Assembly: GCA_000231825.2 (NCBI GenBank)
Contig: JH720312.1
Location: forward strand, 186,001-250,000
Origin: Tetrahymena elliotti 4EA
Lineage: Eukaryota; Ciliophora; Oligohymenophorea; Hymenostomatida; Tetrahymenidae
Reading direction: 5' to 3'
Length of the DNA stretch: 64,000 nucleotides
Made by a program: the position numbers and the translations under genes. The notes under the pieces were generated by a model. The model was not told the DNA's origin. It saw only the letters and a program-made list of their open reading frames with translations, and did not search any database. Of this stretch, positions 26,915 through 38,097 are shown piece by piece. Numbering within the stretch: position 1 is the first letter of the stretch; each line of letters begins with the position of its first letter.

Positions 26915-27295
26915 AATTCTGGCTAATATATTTATTGGTTTTCAAAAACTGATCTAACCCCATAGCCTGCCAAATTAAGAAATCCTTTTTCTTGTAGTTT
27001 TATTTTATGAATAGATCTAATTGAAGAGATGCATCGCTTATTTCATTCAAGAAGCATTATATGTTTTTTATTCAAATGTTATCTGCAATAATAAAAATTA
27101 AAATTTGGGCATATCTCACATACATAATCATTTTTTTAATGTACCAATAAATGATAACTTTTGCATACTAATATGAAAACTAAGATAGGATATTACCCTC
27201 CTTAGAAAATGTTAATATTTGAAGAGTCAGATTAGTTCCTTACTTCATTCAGACACTCAAAAGCAGCTTTAACAGATTTTTATCTCAAACCTTTT
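26915..27295 (-). pseudogene. Decayed GNAT acetyltransferase copy
   Basis: On the minus strand the pieces match the intact GNAT gene at 23969-24661 in the same order. AFECLNEVRNQ with S-SSN appears near 27230-27270, a degraded middle follows, and GYGVRS-FENQQI appears near 26935-26975. The intact gene has VECLNEVRNQPGSSN and AGYGVRSGYENQQI. Frameshifts and in-frame TGA codons break it, and the 3' third (motif B) is missing. It is a duplicate that lost function; sequence between conserved blocks is largely scrambled. Confidence 0.75.
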
Positions 27296-27298
27296 ATT

Positions 27299-27868
27299 TC
27301 ATTTTATTAATTACCTTGATTTTTTTAACTAATTTATTTTTTTAATAAAATTATTTTATTATTATTTTGATTAATTGTTGTTATGGAATAGTAAATAGTT
27401 AGAAACCATCTAAATACTTGAAATCATAGGACACAACAAAAGAGAAGAATTAAATTGTTTATAAGCCATCTATTAATCAAAGGTCTAGTATTATTTAAAA
27501 ATATATTTAAAAGAATCAATTTCTTAATAATTAATGAAAATGTCATGAACAACTTCTGGAAAGGATAGTTATTGTTTATATATGGTTTAAATTTTTTATT
27601 TTGAAATCCTTTTAAATTTTGCAATAGAAATTTATTTAGAATTTGCATCCTCTTCCTCCTTTATTTTTTTAAGGCTGTCATATAATGGCTGAATGGCTGA
27701 TCGCATATTAAGCAATTTCTTGCTATTCTCCTTCATTAAGCTTTGGTTTCTGACAAATTTTGTTCTCCTTATCACTAAATATTTTTATTTTACTTGAAAA
27801 ATTAAATACCCTCTAACATGTTTTTATGAAATGGAAAAATCCAGACTATGTAGTTGTTTAATCTACAT
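27299..27868 (-). CDS. Hypothetical ORF, 189 aa, low support
   Basis: Open in the ciliate code from ATG at 27868 to TGA at 27299. The part around 27650-27790 is less AT-rich than its surroundings and encodes a charged, helix-prone stretch (VIRRTKFVRNQSLMKENS, then MRSAIQPLYDSLKKIKEEED). I recognise no family. Because only TGA stops translation, frames of this length arise by chance at a few percent, so this may be a remnant exon or spurious. It abuts the 5' end of the GNAT pseudogene. Confidence 0.3.
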
Positions 27869-28443
27869 ATTCCTATTTATTAACTAAATTTAATTAATCT
27901 AATTTATATTTTAATGAATTAATTAATTAAACCAAAATATCAATGAAACTACCTTTTTTACCATTGAATGATATAATTTATTAAATGCTCAAACAAAGGC
28001 AATATAAAAAATAGTTTTTTTCTCAAATAATCTTCAATTATTAAGCTACCATATGTCTTTAATTTTTAACAATAGCATTAATTTAGTTAAAAAAAGAAAG
28101 CAAAAAATTGTAATTTTAAAAGTAATCGAAATGATTCTTTTATTCATCAAATTATTTAAAAAGAAAACTAAATAGGAGTAATTCATAAAAATTTTATTGG
28201 AAATTCTTTAAATACCTTGATTTAAATATTTTACAAAATATTATTTCCCAATTCATTTTTGTCAATTTAATTTAAATTAATAAAACTTTTTTTTAAATAA
28301 AACAAATTAATTGGTTTTGGTTTTTTTGAAGGAGTAAATAAAGAATTTAATAAAATAATCCTCAATCAATTAATATTTTTTCTTAAAAACAATAATAAAA
28401 ACAAGTAAACGAAATCTCAGAAAAAGTAAACTGTAGGAATTAA
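27869..28443. other. Intergenic spacer
   Basis: AT-rich sequence between a minus-strand ORF and the plus-strand helix-turn-helix gene. It presumably includes the latter's promoter. Nothing else is seen. Confidence 0.45.
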
Positions 28444-29322
28444 ATGAGCAATAGTTCTGACTCTAAATGCACAAATTGGAGGGCCTCTGAGAAGGGGTTG
28501 ACCAATGAATAGAAAAATAGTGCGAGATTATAAATAATTGAGCTTAAAAAATAAGTAAATTTTTATATCTAATAAAAATTATTAATAGATTTAATATATC
28601 AAACATACTATTAATATATTTAGGGAATGTCAGCATAGCAGCTGATTTAAATGTTTGATATTTCAAAGCCATAATTATATAGAATATTACAGAGCCCATA
28701 TTTGAAAAGTAAATTTTAGAAGGATTTAAGATTATTGTTGGCTAATAAATATAAAAAAGAAAGAGGTAGAAAAACTGTAATTTAAGAAAGTAAGAGATAT
28801 CATTTACTTGAGCAATTAATTGAAGAAAACGATAACTTATTTCCAGACAGAAAGAAATTTTTTATTCAGTTTTTGCAAAAGAAGTAAAGAAACTAAGAAA
28901 TTCCACAAACAACTAATCATGTTAAGTATCCTGAATATGATAGATTTAAGATCCTCTACAATTAGATAAAAGACCAGCTTTAAAAAAAATAGGATATAAA
29001 GTATAAATTAAATTTAGATTTTACTTAAATAAGAGACAATTTTTTATTAAAGCAATTTTTAAACACCTTAATTGATTTTCACAGAACAAATGAAACAAGT
29101 TTCTCTTTACGATCTTTACGAAGAAGGTAATAAAGAAACTTTGTTATTTAAAATCATTTTCTAACCTTTTAAATTTAATTCATCAAATTTTTACATTCAA
29201 GGATTCATATTCTAAATAGAGGTTTTTTTTCTCAATTAGAATATCCTTAACAAGCTTATATTTTTCTTTCTTTCTTTCTAGCTTATTAACGACTTTTCTT
29301 AGTCTTAACTTTCTTAATATGA
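28444..29322 (+). CDS. Bipartite helix-turn-helix protein, family copy B
   Basis: Exons 28444-28554 and 28624-29322 give up to 269 aa. The intron (28555-28623) falls just before a glycine, exactly where intron 1 lies in copies A and C. The first helix-turn-helix reads ARLQIIELKKQ then GMSAQQLIQMFDISKPQLYRI. A linker KKERGRKTV leads to a second helical region (QESKRYHLLEQLIEENDNLF) and then TTNHVKYPEYDRFKILYNQ. Copy A's second intron is absent here. The C-terminus is unsure: SFSLRSLRRR at about 29129 is followed by a good GTAATA donor, and an intron ending at TTCAAG would keep the frame. DNA binding is inferred from the layout; no transposase catalytic domain is present. Confidence 0.6.
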
Positions 29323-31238
29323 TGATAGTATTACTTTTATATTTATTTTATAACTCCTTTTTTTAAAGATATTCTTGCCTATTTTATTTTTTAAAGTCCA
29401 TTGACTAATTTAAAAATGTTTCTCATCTTAAAGTTTATATATCTATTTTTCATTTTATTTAATTAGAAATGTCATAAAATTATTCTATGGATTTGAATGT
29501 TTTAACTTAAGATTTAGAGGAAAGATTAGATATTTGATGTTGATTAGGAAGAATTCTTTTTATTGCTCATATAAAACATTACTTTTCTAAAATAAAAATT
29601 TGAGTGAATTAAGAATTTATTATTTTATTTAGTTTATTATTTTCTTTTCTTTATGGTTATTGAGTCTGTGTTTTGATTTTAAATGAAATGTTTTCTTTTA
29701 AAAAATCTTTTTAGCATTAACCATTAAAATTAAATTTATTTTATAGAACTTTATTAGACTCTATGATATATTAACTTCTAAAATATTTAAATCATTCATA
29801 ATAAGAAACTCAAACTTATTATTTTGATTTGAGTTAATTAAAGATTTTTTATTTTATTTGAGATAGTATCATATTCTATTTATTTTAATTGAGAATAGGT
29901 TTTTGGAATTAATATCGTTTTCTAATTAAAATAAAAAACTTTAGAAAAGCTAAAAAACTATTTATTTAGATAAATTTTTATCATGTTAAGATGTTATTCT
30001 GTAAGTATTTTTTAAATTAAAGAGTTTGATTGTTATAAGTTGAGTTGTTATTTGATAAACACTTCTATTATTAATCAATAAATATTTAATTGATATAATG
30101 TTTAAAAATATTTAAATTCATATTTATTTATTAAAATTAGAAATTTTTAATGACTAAAAAAATAATATAATTGCTAAGTTTTATTTAAAAGAAATTAAAA
30201 TAATTAGGAAGATAGTTTATTTATATTTTTTAAATTTACTTAATGATTAAAAAAATATTTTACAATAAAAAAATCTAATAAAATGTTATTAAAATTTTAT
30301 TTGAATTAATTACTTTCAATTACTGCCTAAAACATTCTTTCAAAATAAATCAGATTTTATCAGCTAAGATCAAATCTATAAATGCTCTAATATTTATCAA
30401 GAATTTATAGATTAACATACATTATTTTAATAAAATACAATCAATTGATTTTTAAAAATATTAATCTTACTATTTCAATTTCGATTTAGCTGATTTAAAA
30501 ATCAAATTACCAAATTATCACAAACATATATTAAAAAAATAGATGAATAATTAATTTTTTTATTTATTAGATGTTTATGATGTATTATTTAATTTTCTTT
30601 TATTCAAAAAAAGATTAAAGCCTCTTTTTGCATATTTTTAATAAAATTTTTATCTTTTTACAAAATAAAACTATATTAAATAAAACTTTGATAATTTTAA
30701 TGGTAACAAATAAAAGATATAACTAAAACTAATAATAATTTTAGAATTATTTATGTGATACATGAATAAATTATTCTAAATTTAATTGTATTTTTCAAAA
30801 AAAAAGGAGATTTTGTTTCTTTTTTCAAACAAGTGTAATTTAAAAATAAAGGTATCAAAATTAAACTAATTTAACAATTTCTTAACAAATTGCTGCATAA
30901 ACTATTCTAAAAAAAGATAAATTTATCAAAAATGTAGTTATCCTACAGAAAATAGATACACATTATTAGTTTGTTTATTATTGGTGAATTTTTAAACCAA
31001 AAATTTATCACAAAAAAATATATCTTAGGAACTTTTCGTGGAAATTATTAATTAAAAAGTCATAAATATAATTGATTTTTATTAATTTAAACGAAATCGT
31101 ATATAACCTAAAATAAATTGTGGTATGATAATAAAAGATATTAGCTTCTCAAAATCATTTGTTTAAATGTAGATTGGTTTTTCTAAAATTTTATAAATTA
31201 TTAAAAAAAATAAAATTAAACAAAAAATATTCTTAAAG
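29323..31238. other. Gene-free AT-rich stretch, 1.9 kb
   Basis: No supportable coding frame, RNA gene or repeat family was seen. The last few hundred bases should carry the promoter of the secreted protein at 31239. Confidence 0.5.
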
Positions 31239-31904
31239 ATGAATAAAATATAGATCTTGGCTCTTATTATTGCTCTTCAAGCAGTTTGCATTTCTGCTTA
31301 AACTCCTCTTCCACCTGTATGGCCAAATACCTTTGCTTAAGATTTTGTCGAAACAGCTACTCAAGATAATAGTACATTGAGAGATGTAGGTACTTATTAT
31401 TATGACTATGCTTCCAATACATAACGTTTATCTAGATCTAATGGTTAATTTGATAGTTTCTGTGGATTCAATAGCACTGAACCCTTAGCTTGTGATCATG
31501 TTGTAGTTGATGATAAAAGATACATGTATTTCCCTGAAGTTGATAGCTGTTGTTATTGCTGTGGTTTAGATGATGGATGTGCAGTTCTCAAACCTAAATG
31601 GTTTATTGATCCTGAATTTTTGGGTACAGCTGATTATTATGGAGTTGAAGCTTATAAATGGGTTATTTATGAAGAACCTAACTAATAAGGACCTAATTAC
31701 TACTATGAAACTACTGAAGCTAATCCTATTGATAGAAGAACCTTGTATCTTGCCAGAAACAATTATCAATAAACATTCTTCTTAGATAGTTTCAGAACTG
31801 AATTTCCCTAAATTACTCTTCCTCAAGCTTGTAGAGTCTCTGGTTTGAGCAATTGCCCTGGTGTATGCGCTGAAGTTAGAGGAGATAGTTAATCAATTAT
31901 TTGA
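31239..31904 (+). CDS. Secreted ependymin-like protein, copy 1
   Basis: Single-exon gene, 221 aa. A clear signal peptide (MNKIQILALIIALQAVCISA) precedes PLPPVWPNTFAQDFVET. The body has GTYYYDYASNTQRLSR, a SFCGF cysteine, a CCYCCG cluster followed by DDGCAVLKPKWFIDP, then YKWVIYEEPN and a cysteine-bearing tail (CRVSGLSNCPGVCAEV). The pattern of GxYYYDY, a short basic strand, paired cysteines and aromatic strands resembles ependymin-related, LolA-like beta-sandwich proteins, which are extracellular and bind lipids or calcium. That homology is my reading, not proven. It has a close paralog in opposite orientation at 42112-42762, and the two bracket the ligase array. Confidence 0.85.
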
Positions 31905-32962
31905 TATATTGATAAGTATAACTAAATTTTCAACAATATAAGATGATAAATAAATTTTATCAAATATAAATAAATAAATACATATTGCATATTATCTTAT
32001 TTTTATAAATTCTAATTCTTTTTTCAAAATTGGTTTTAAAAATTTTAAATTTAGAAAAAGTAATCTTTTCTGATATTAAAAATACTATTTATTTGTATTA
32101 AAATATCTAAAATTGGTATTTGTTAAAATTGATATTTACTAATTTCAGGTTTTTAACAAAAGTAAGATAAGCGAGTATAAAATGTAAAAAGGAAAAACAC
32201 TCTTTGTCTAAAATTAAATCTGCTATTTTTTTGATTATTTAATACAAATCTTCTAAAAAGGAGTAAAAAGGATTTAAAAGTTGAAAACATAACAAGGTTT
32301 ATTAAATCGTTTTGAGCTTTTATCATTTATTTTTCAGAGGTAATGAAATTAAGCTAATCAGATTGCCTTATGTGCCTGATTAGATGATCAGAAAGCTCTA
32401 GTTTACATAAAGATTTATTAAATAAATCTTTTATAATAAATGAAAACTATTAATTTATGTATAAGAATATTATTACAAGAAATATTCTTTTATTAATCTA
32501 TTTAAATATCCTAACTTATCTTTTTTCTATGAAATCTAATTGTTAAATAAATAATTTAACTATCTTATTCCCATATTAGTCATTTTTATGAAATGTAAAA
32601 TAATTTTCATTTGTTTAAAACTCGCTTTGATTTCTAAACTCTTTTTACATTGAACTTATTTTGTAACGAACTCAATATTTTTAACACTTAGATTAAATTG
32701 TTTTTTTTATTATCTAGCAAATTATTTTATTTTTAAGAATTCATTTTTTTACTTTTATTTTATTTTTAATCTAGGCCTGTTTTTCTATTTTGGTTTTACT
32801 AATTTATTTGAACGTTTTGATGTTAAAAAAATCTAGAAGATAAAAACAAAATAAATTGTTTGTCCGAAACAAAAAAACAAAATTTAATTGGTTTTATTTT
32901 TTTTAAATTGATAAAATTTTATCTCCACTAACCTGTTTAAGATTTATTTACATATAACTAAA
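31905..32962. other. Spacer; right two-thirds belong to duplicated unit 1
   Basis: From about 32170 the sequence is recognisably the same as 35450-36280, including the shared noncoding block AATCAGATT...GATGATCAGAAAGC. At 32925-32945, where units 2 and 3 carry tRNA-Lys sequence, only flanking bases remain. No gene is seen. Confidence 0.55.
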
Positions 32963-34755
32963 TCATGAATGAGAGCTAAAAAATTTTTCTGTAGAACCAG
33001 GTTTTCCAGTAGGTCTAATTGTTTTATATTATGAATGATTTGAAGTAACTCTAGCAGATTATTATGTAGTACTTCCTCCTAAACCTCCTGAGTACCTATT
33101 TGCTAATTCATTTTCTGATGATTATTCATCTTGATTGCTATTCATCTAATTTATAGCTGTGCTAGGTTATAATTATTGAAACTTATTTGAAAAACCAATC
33201 AACATAGGCTTATATTTGACTCCATATGATTTTTACATCTTCTTAACCTTTTCTTTATATTCTACAGATTCTAAGTTTTATTAAATTAGGGGCTACTTAA
33301 AATTAGGCAATGTATAATTTTAATGAATAATTTGATGATTCAATCTAATATGTTCATTGTTTGAATCAAAAAATTCTTATCCATATAAAGATTGTCTTAG
33401 ATCAAATTATTATTAATTTGTTATCAATGAAACTTCAATAGGGCCATCATCATTTTTTTTTCTTTAAATATAATATGGTACTACAGAACTACCTGTTCCT
33501 ATGATAGAGTTTAGATCTTCTCTAAGAAGAATATTGCAAGGTGTTCCGTAAACAACCCAGCAACTTATTGTAATATATCTGTTTTTAAGCAGCTCACTCT
33601 CCATAAATTTCTAAAAAATAGGTTTACGGACATAATGAAAATAAGAATCAACTAAAAAATACCAGAAAAATTCATAATAATTAGATTTTTGAATAAATTC
33701 TCCTTCTCTTCCATATTTATATTTTGATAGCTAAATTACATGCTATCCTAATGGTTGTAAGCTTGACTAAATCAAATGGGGATTATTAGGAAACATTTAA
33801 TAAAGAAGCACACTGATTGCCTTATTAGACATAACAATCTTCCAAGGTGGTTCTATCATGGTTTAGCTATTGATGTTGTAAAACTTAGGATCAGTAAAAT
33901 AGTTCCTTGTGGTTTCTGAAGCTAGCCACTCAAAACTCAAAAGGATATTATCTCCAAATAATACTTTTTTCAAAATTATCATTCTTTAGCTCATTTTCTA
34001 TAACCTCATCTATCTGCTCAATGTTTTAATTTTCAATTTAAACTTTTAAAAATGGTTACAAAATAGAATTTAGATAACTGTATGTGCATGAGTCCTCGTA
34101 ATCTTTATTTTTGAACATTATGAGTTTTTCTTTATTATTTTTTAGTTTTAAAACCTTCAGTTATTTAATTTGATAGATTATTAAACTAAAGGAGTTAAAA
34201 TTCTTCAGCCCATATTTTTTAGGCAGGCCCAGCTTCTATTATTCCTGATGGTGTATCTCCATTTACCTCTAGGAAATATAAATCTCCTTATTTACCTAAA
34301 AAAAAATCGTATCTTGCTAAGAGATCTGGCTATTTATTTTACCACGACTTTCTTATAATCAATATATTTTGGAATATCAAAAACTTTTTTTAAAATTTCA
34401 TCATCTTTAATTGCTTCGTCAGTTGCTTGTAAACACATGTTGTTGAGTTCATGAGTTGTTTCAACTATCTATTTGAATTTTTTTTCTGAGATTTTATATC
34501 CAGCATCATCTATCAAATAGTTATCTTTTAAAAATTCTAGAAAAATTCCTCTCCATAAAACTCCAGGAATATTAAAGAAATTAAAATTAATTTTTTTTAA
34601 TTTTTCTTGTAAATCCTTCAATGGTTGAAATTACACACTTTATAAGTCTTCATTTTCATCTATTTTTTATTTACTACTTCTCTTCTTAGATGCGAAGCGT
34701 ATTTTTCACAACCAACAGCTTCTGCACTAATTAATAAGAATTTAAAATAAAACAT
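32170..34755. repeat. Segmental duplication unit 1 (ligase pseudogene, tRNA lost)
   Basis: Noncoding flank plus the minus-strand glutathionylspermidine-synthase-like sequence. Similar to 35450-38097 and 38810-40907. The tRNA-Lys position is empty. This is the most decayed of the three units. Confidence 0.75.
32963..34755 (-). pseudogene. Glutathionylspermidine-synthase-like ATP-grasp ligase, broken copy 1
   Basis: Aligns along its whole length with the intact copies at 36283-38097 and 39090-40907 but cannot be read in one frame. Three lesions are visible. Near 34661-34675 one base is missing (AATAAAAAATAGATG versus AATAAATATACAGATA). Near 34341-34375 five bases are missing. Near 33928-33942 there is a 7-base duplication (CTCAAAACTCAAAAGG versus CTCAAAAGG). 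Its span is 1793 bases, not a multiple of three. Conserved blocks remain readable, such as EVNGDTPSGIIEAGPA, EPPWKIVMSNKAI and the CWVV-G-PC-ILLRED segment. An N-terminal hydrophobic start (MFYFKFLLISAEAV) is also preserved. Decay looks recent because most codons still match. Confidence 0.85.
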
Positions 34756-34830
34756 TCTATAAATTAGTTTTCAAAATGTTGTGTTTATTCTTTGTTTTGA
34801 TCATTTGTTACTTATAACTAAATTTTAAAT

Positions 34831-35292
34831 TCAGATAATTGAAAATAATTTTAATAGCTAAGTTGAGAAATAATATTTTTATTATTTAGGAAAACCATTC
34901 ATTTAATGAGAGATATAAGTGTTATTTATTAGTGTTTGTTAATTCTCAGCTAAAAATCTTTAAATTAGGTGATTAATTACTGTGCTTTAGGGTGTTATAT
35001 CTTTTGAAATCAGTTTGAGTTTCATAATTGAATCAAAGCTTTGAACAGTTAATAAGTTTTTAGCTGGAAGCATGATCCAAAGCTTCAAGGTGATTGAGCC
35101 ACTTGAGATAAATAGATAGCAATGAGGACAAGGCAGCTCAAATCTTTCTTTCATTTTTGGAGCACATTTCCTGACTGATTACCAAGTCTGATAGGTAATT
35201 GTGTAATGATATATACCATCATGCAAAGTTATTTTTCCGACTTTTGGCTAAGACAACCCCATTTATATTTATTGGCTCCATACAACCACCAT
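34831..35292 (-). CDS. Hypothetical ORF, 153 aa, possible gene fragment
   Basis: Open from ATG at 35292 to TGA at 34831 in the ciliate code. It is noticeably richer in G/C than its surroundings, and its residues look protein-like: GKITLHDGIYHYTITYQ, then KMKERFELPCPHCYLFISSG with a CxxC pair and ITLKLWIMLPAKNLL. The corresponding place between the other duplicated units has no such frame, so it may be inserted sequence. I do not recognise a family. It could be a relic of a mobile element or of a larger gene. Confidence 0.35.
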
Positions 35293-36170
35293 ATACAAAA
35301 TTATAGCCTATTCTCATATTTAGTGATTCATATACTTTGAAATTTTATTGTTTCATTATTTAGTATGGTCCGTTAAAAATATATAGATTCTTAAATGTCT
35401 GTTAGACAATATTTGAGAACAATTTTTTCTGTGCCCTACCATAAAAGGAAAAATATGGTTTCTCTAAAATTAAAAGTGCTATCTTTTTAATATTTAATAA
35501 AGATTTTCTAAAAAAAGAGTAAAGATCTAAAAGTTAAAAACATTACCCATTAATTAATTTCTTGAAAGATTTTATGATTTCTTTTTTAGAAAAAATGAAA
35601 TTAATTAATCAGATTACCTGATGTATCTATCTGATGAGATAATGATCAGAAAGCTTTTAGCTTGCATTAAAATCTATATTTAAATAACTATTTTACAAAA
35701 AATAAAAGTTGTAAATTTCTGTATTAGAATTCTATAAGAAATTCTTTTATCAGTCAATTTAAATCTCCTAATTTATTTTTTTTAGATAAAAAGTAAATTA
35801 TAAAATAATTAAATAAATAAATAATTTAATCAGCTTATTAACATCATTGTAATTTTGAGATAATGTATAATAAATTACTGAAAATATATTCAAACATTTT
35901 TTTAATTGAATTTATTTTTTAGCAAACTAAAAATTAAAACACATATATTAAATTATTTTTTTTATTGTTAAGTAGATAATTTTATTTTCACAACAAATTT
36001 AGGCTTATTTATTAATTTGGTTTTTACACATTTTAATTGAAAGTTTTAACATTAAAAAAAGGATTTTTAAAAAATTCTAGACTGTAAATAAATAAATTGT
36101 TCCAAACAAAAAAACAAAATTTAATATTTTTTATAAAATGATTTTGTTTTTTTTAAATTGATAAAATTGT
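35293..36170. other. Spacer, mostly left flank of duplicated unit 2
   Basis: From about 35450 it matches 32170-32930, including the block with AATCAGATTACC...GATCAGAAAGC near 35615-35655. No gene is visible. Confidence 0.5.
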
Positions 36171-36230
36171 ATGTCATATAGTGTAAGACTCTTAATCTTG
36201 TGGCTTTGACTTTGAGCCCCATGCCAGGTT
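36171..36230 (+). pseudogene. tRNA-Lys(CTT) pseudogene
   Basis: The anticodon arm (AAGACTCTTAATCTTG) and part of the T arm (TTTGAGCCCC) match the intact tRNA at 38978-39050. The 5' acceptor strand and D arm (about 24 bases) are gone, the T-loop GGTTCGAG is changed to ACTTTGAG, and the 3' acceptor is mutated. The flanks on both sides match those of the intact gene, including the T-run after it. It cannot fold as a tRNA. Confidence 0.9.
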
Positions 36231-36282
36231 AACTTTTTAATTTATAATTTTTTATTTTAAGATTTATTTACTCAAAATTAAA

Positions 36283-38097
36283 TCATGAATGAGAACTAAA
36301 ATTTTTTCCTGTAGAACCAGCTCTTTATAAATGATTATTTATGTATTTTGGCTGATTTGAATTAATTTATGTATATGTATATGGATTAGATACCCATGTA
36401 CCTCCTGAGTTACCTCTATTTACTTTTTCACTATTTTATACATCTTTATTACTATTTATCTAATTACTAATAGTGCCAGGTTATAATTATTAAAACTCAT
36501 TTGAAAAGCCAATTAAAATAGGATTAATTTTGGTTCTTAATTATTCTTATGTTAATTTGTCTTCAGGTGTCATCATAATCTTTTCTTTCTATTCTACAGA
36601 TGATAAGTTTTATTCAATTAGAGGCTACTTAAAATTAGGAAATGTATCACTTTAATCAATAATTTGATGATTCAATCTAATATGTTCATTATTTGAATCA
36701 AAAAATTCTTATCCATATAAAGATTGTCTAAGATCAAATTATTTCTAATTTGTTACCAATGAAACTTCAATAGGGCCATCATCATTTTAATTTCTTTAAA
36801 TATAATATGGTACTACAGAACTACCTGTGCCTATGATAGGGTTTAGATCTTCTCTAATAAGAATGCTGCAAGGCTTTCCCTAAACAACCCAACAACTTAT
36901 TGTAATATATCTGTTTTTATGCAGCTCACTCTCTATAAATTCCTAAAAAATAGGTTTATGAACATAATTGTAATAAGAATCAATTAAAAAATATCTGAAA
37001 TAATTATAACAACTAGAATCATAAATAAATTCTCCTTCTCTTCCATATTTTTATTTTGATATCTAAAAGACATCTTATTCTAAAGGTTATAAACTCGACC
37101 AAATCAAGTGGGGGTTATTGGGAAAAATTTAATAAAGAAGGGTACTGATTGCCTTGTTAGACATAACAATCTTCCAAGGTGGTTCTATCAAGGTTTAGCT
37201 ATTTATGTTGTAAAAATTAGGATCAGTAAAATAGTTCCTTGTTGTTTCTGAAGCTAGCCACTCAAAAGGATATTATCTCCAAATAATACTTTTTTCAAAA
37301 TTATCTTTCTTTAGCTCATTTTCTATAACCTCATCTACATGTTCAATCTTTTAACTTTCAATTTAAGCCTTTAAAAATGGTTACAAAATAGATTAGAGAT
37401 AACTATATGTGGAAGAGTCCTCCAAATCTTCATTTTAGAACATTATGAGTTTTTCTTTATTATTTTTTTATAAAACAGTTTTAAAACCTTCAGTTATTTA
37501 ATTTGATAGATTATTAAACTAAAGGAGTTAAAATTCTTCAGCCCATATTTTTTAGGCAGGCCCAGCTTCTATTATTCCTGATGGTGTATCTCCATTTACC
37601 TCTAGGAAATATAAATCCCCTTCTGTACCTAAAAGAAAATCATATCTTGCTAAGATATCTGGCTATCTATTTTACCAAGAATTTCTTATAATAGGGATCA
37701 TATCTTAAGGAATATCAAAAACATTTTGTAAAACTTCATCATCTTTAATTGCTTCGTCAGTTGCTTGTAAACACATGTTATGGAGTTTATGAGTTGTTTC
37801 AACTATTTCTTTGAATTTTTTTTCTGAGATTTTATATCCAGCACCATCTATCCAATAATTATCATAGGAAAATCCTATATTCAAAAACCCCTTCCATTTA
37901 ACTCCATCAATGTTAAAGAAATCAAATTTAATATTTTAAAACTTTTCTTGCAAATCTTTCAATGGTTCAAATTCTACTCTTTCTAAGTCTTCATTTTCAT
38001 CTGTTCTTTTATTTACTATTTTTCTTCTTAGATGTGAAACATAAAAATCTCCTGCTATAAGTACTGCACTAAAAAATAAGCTTTTAAACAAAACCAT
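36283..38097 (-). CDS. Glutathionylspermidine-synthase-like ATP-grasp ligase, copy 2
   Basis: One frame of 605 codons (604 aa), start ATG at 38097, stop at 36283. It belongs to the C-N ligase family of the GspS/YgiC type, which joins a glutathione-like carboxylate to a polyamine amine with ATP. Visible family blocks are GVKWKGFLNIGFSYDNYWID, RQPDILARYDFLL (RxD), the EVNGDTPSGIIEAG segment (Glu and Asn for Mg-ATP) and EPPWKIVMSNKAI. A CWVVxGxP-ILLRED block near the end is also kept. There is no N-terminal CHAP amidase as in E. coli GspS. The N-terminus is hydrophobic (MVLLFKSLFFSAVLIAGDF) then basic, suggesting a signal or membrane anchor. The C-terminal tail is S/N/G-rich. The actual substrate is not known. 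Confidence 0.85.

Larger units (their letters stand above)
35450..38097. repeat. Segmental duplication unit 2 (intact ligase, degenerate tRNA-Lys)
   Basis: Same order as unit 3: noncoding flank, tRNA-Lys sequence on plus, short spacer, ligase on minus. The ligase is intact but the tRNA is broken. Confidence 0.75.

Noticed and set aside
22129..29322. Complete Tc1/mariner transposon around the helix-turn-helix copies A and B
   Set aside because: I found no DDE catalytic motifs or terminal inverted repeats near either copy, and both genes contain introns.
31566..31785. Frames on both strands within the ependymin-like gene
   Set aside because: They are out of frame with the signal-peptide protein and have no domain-like sequence.
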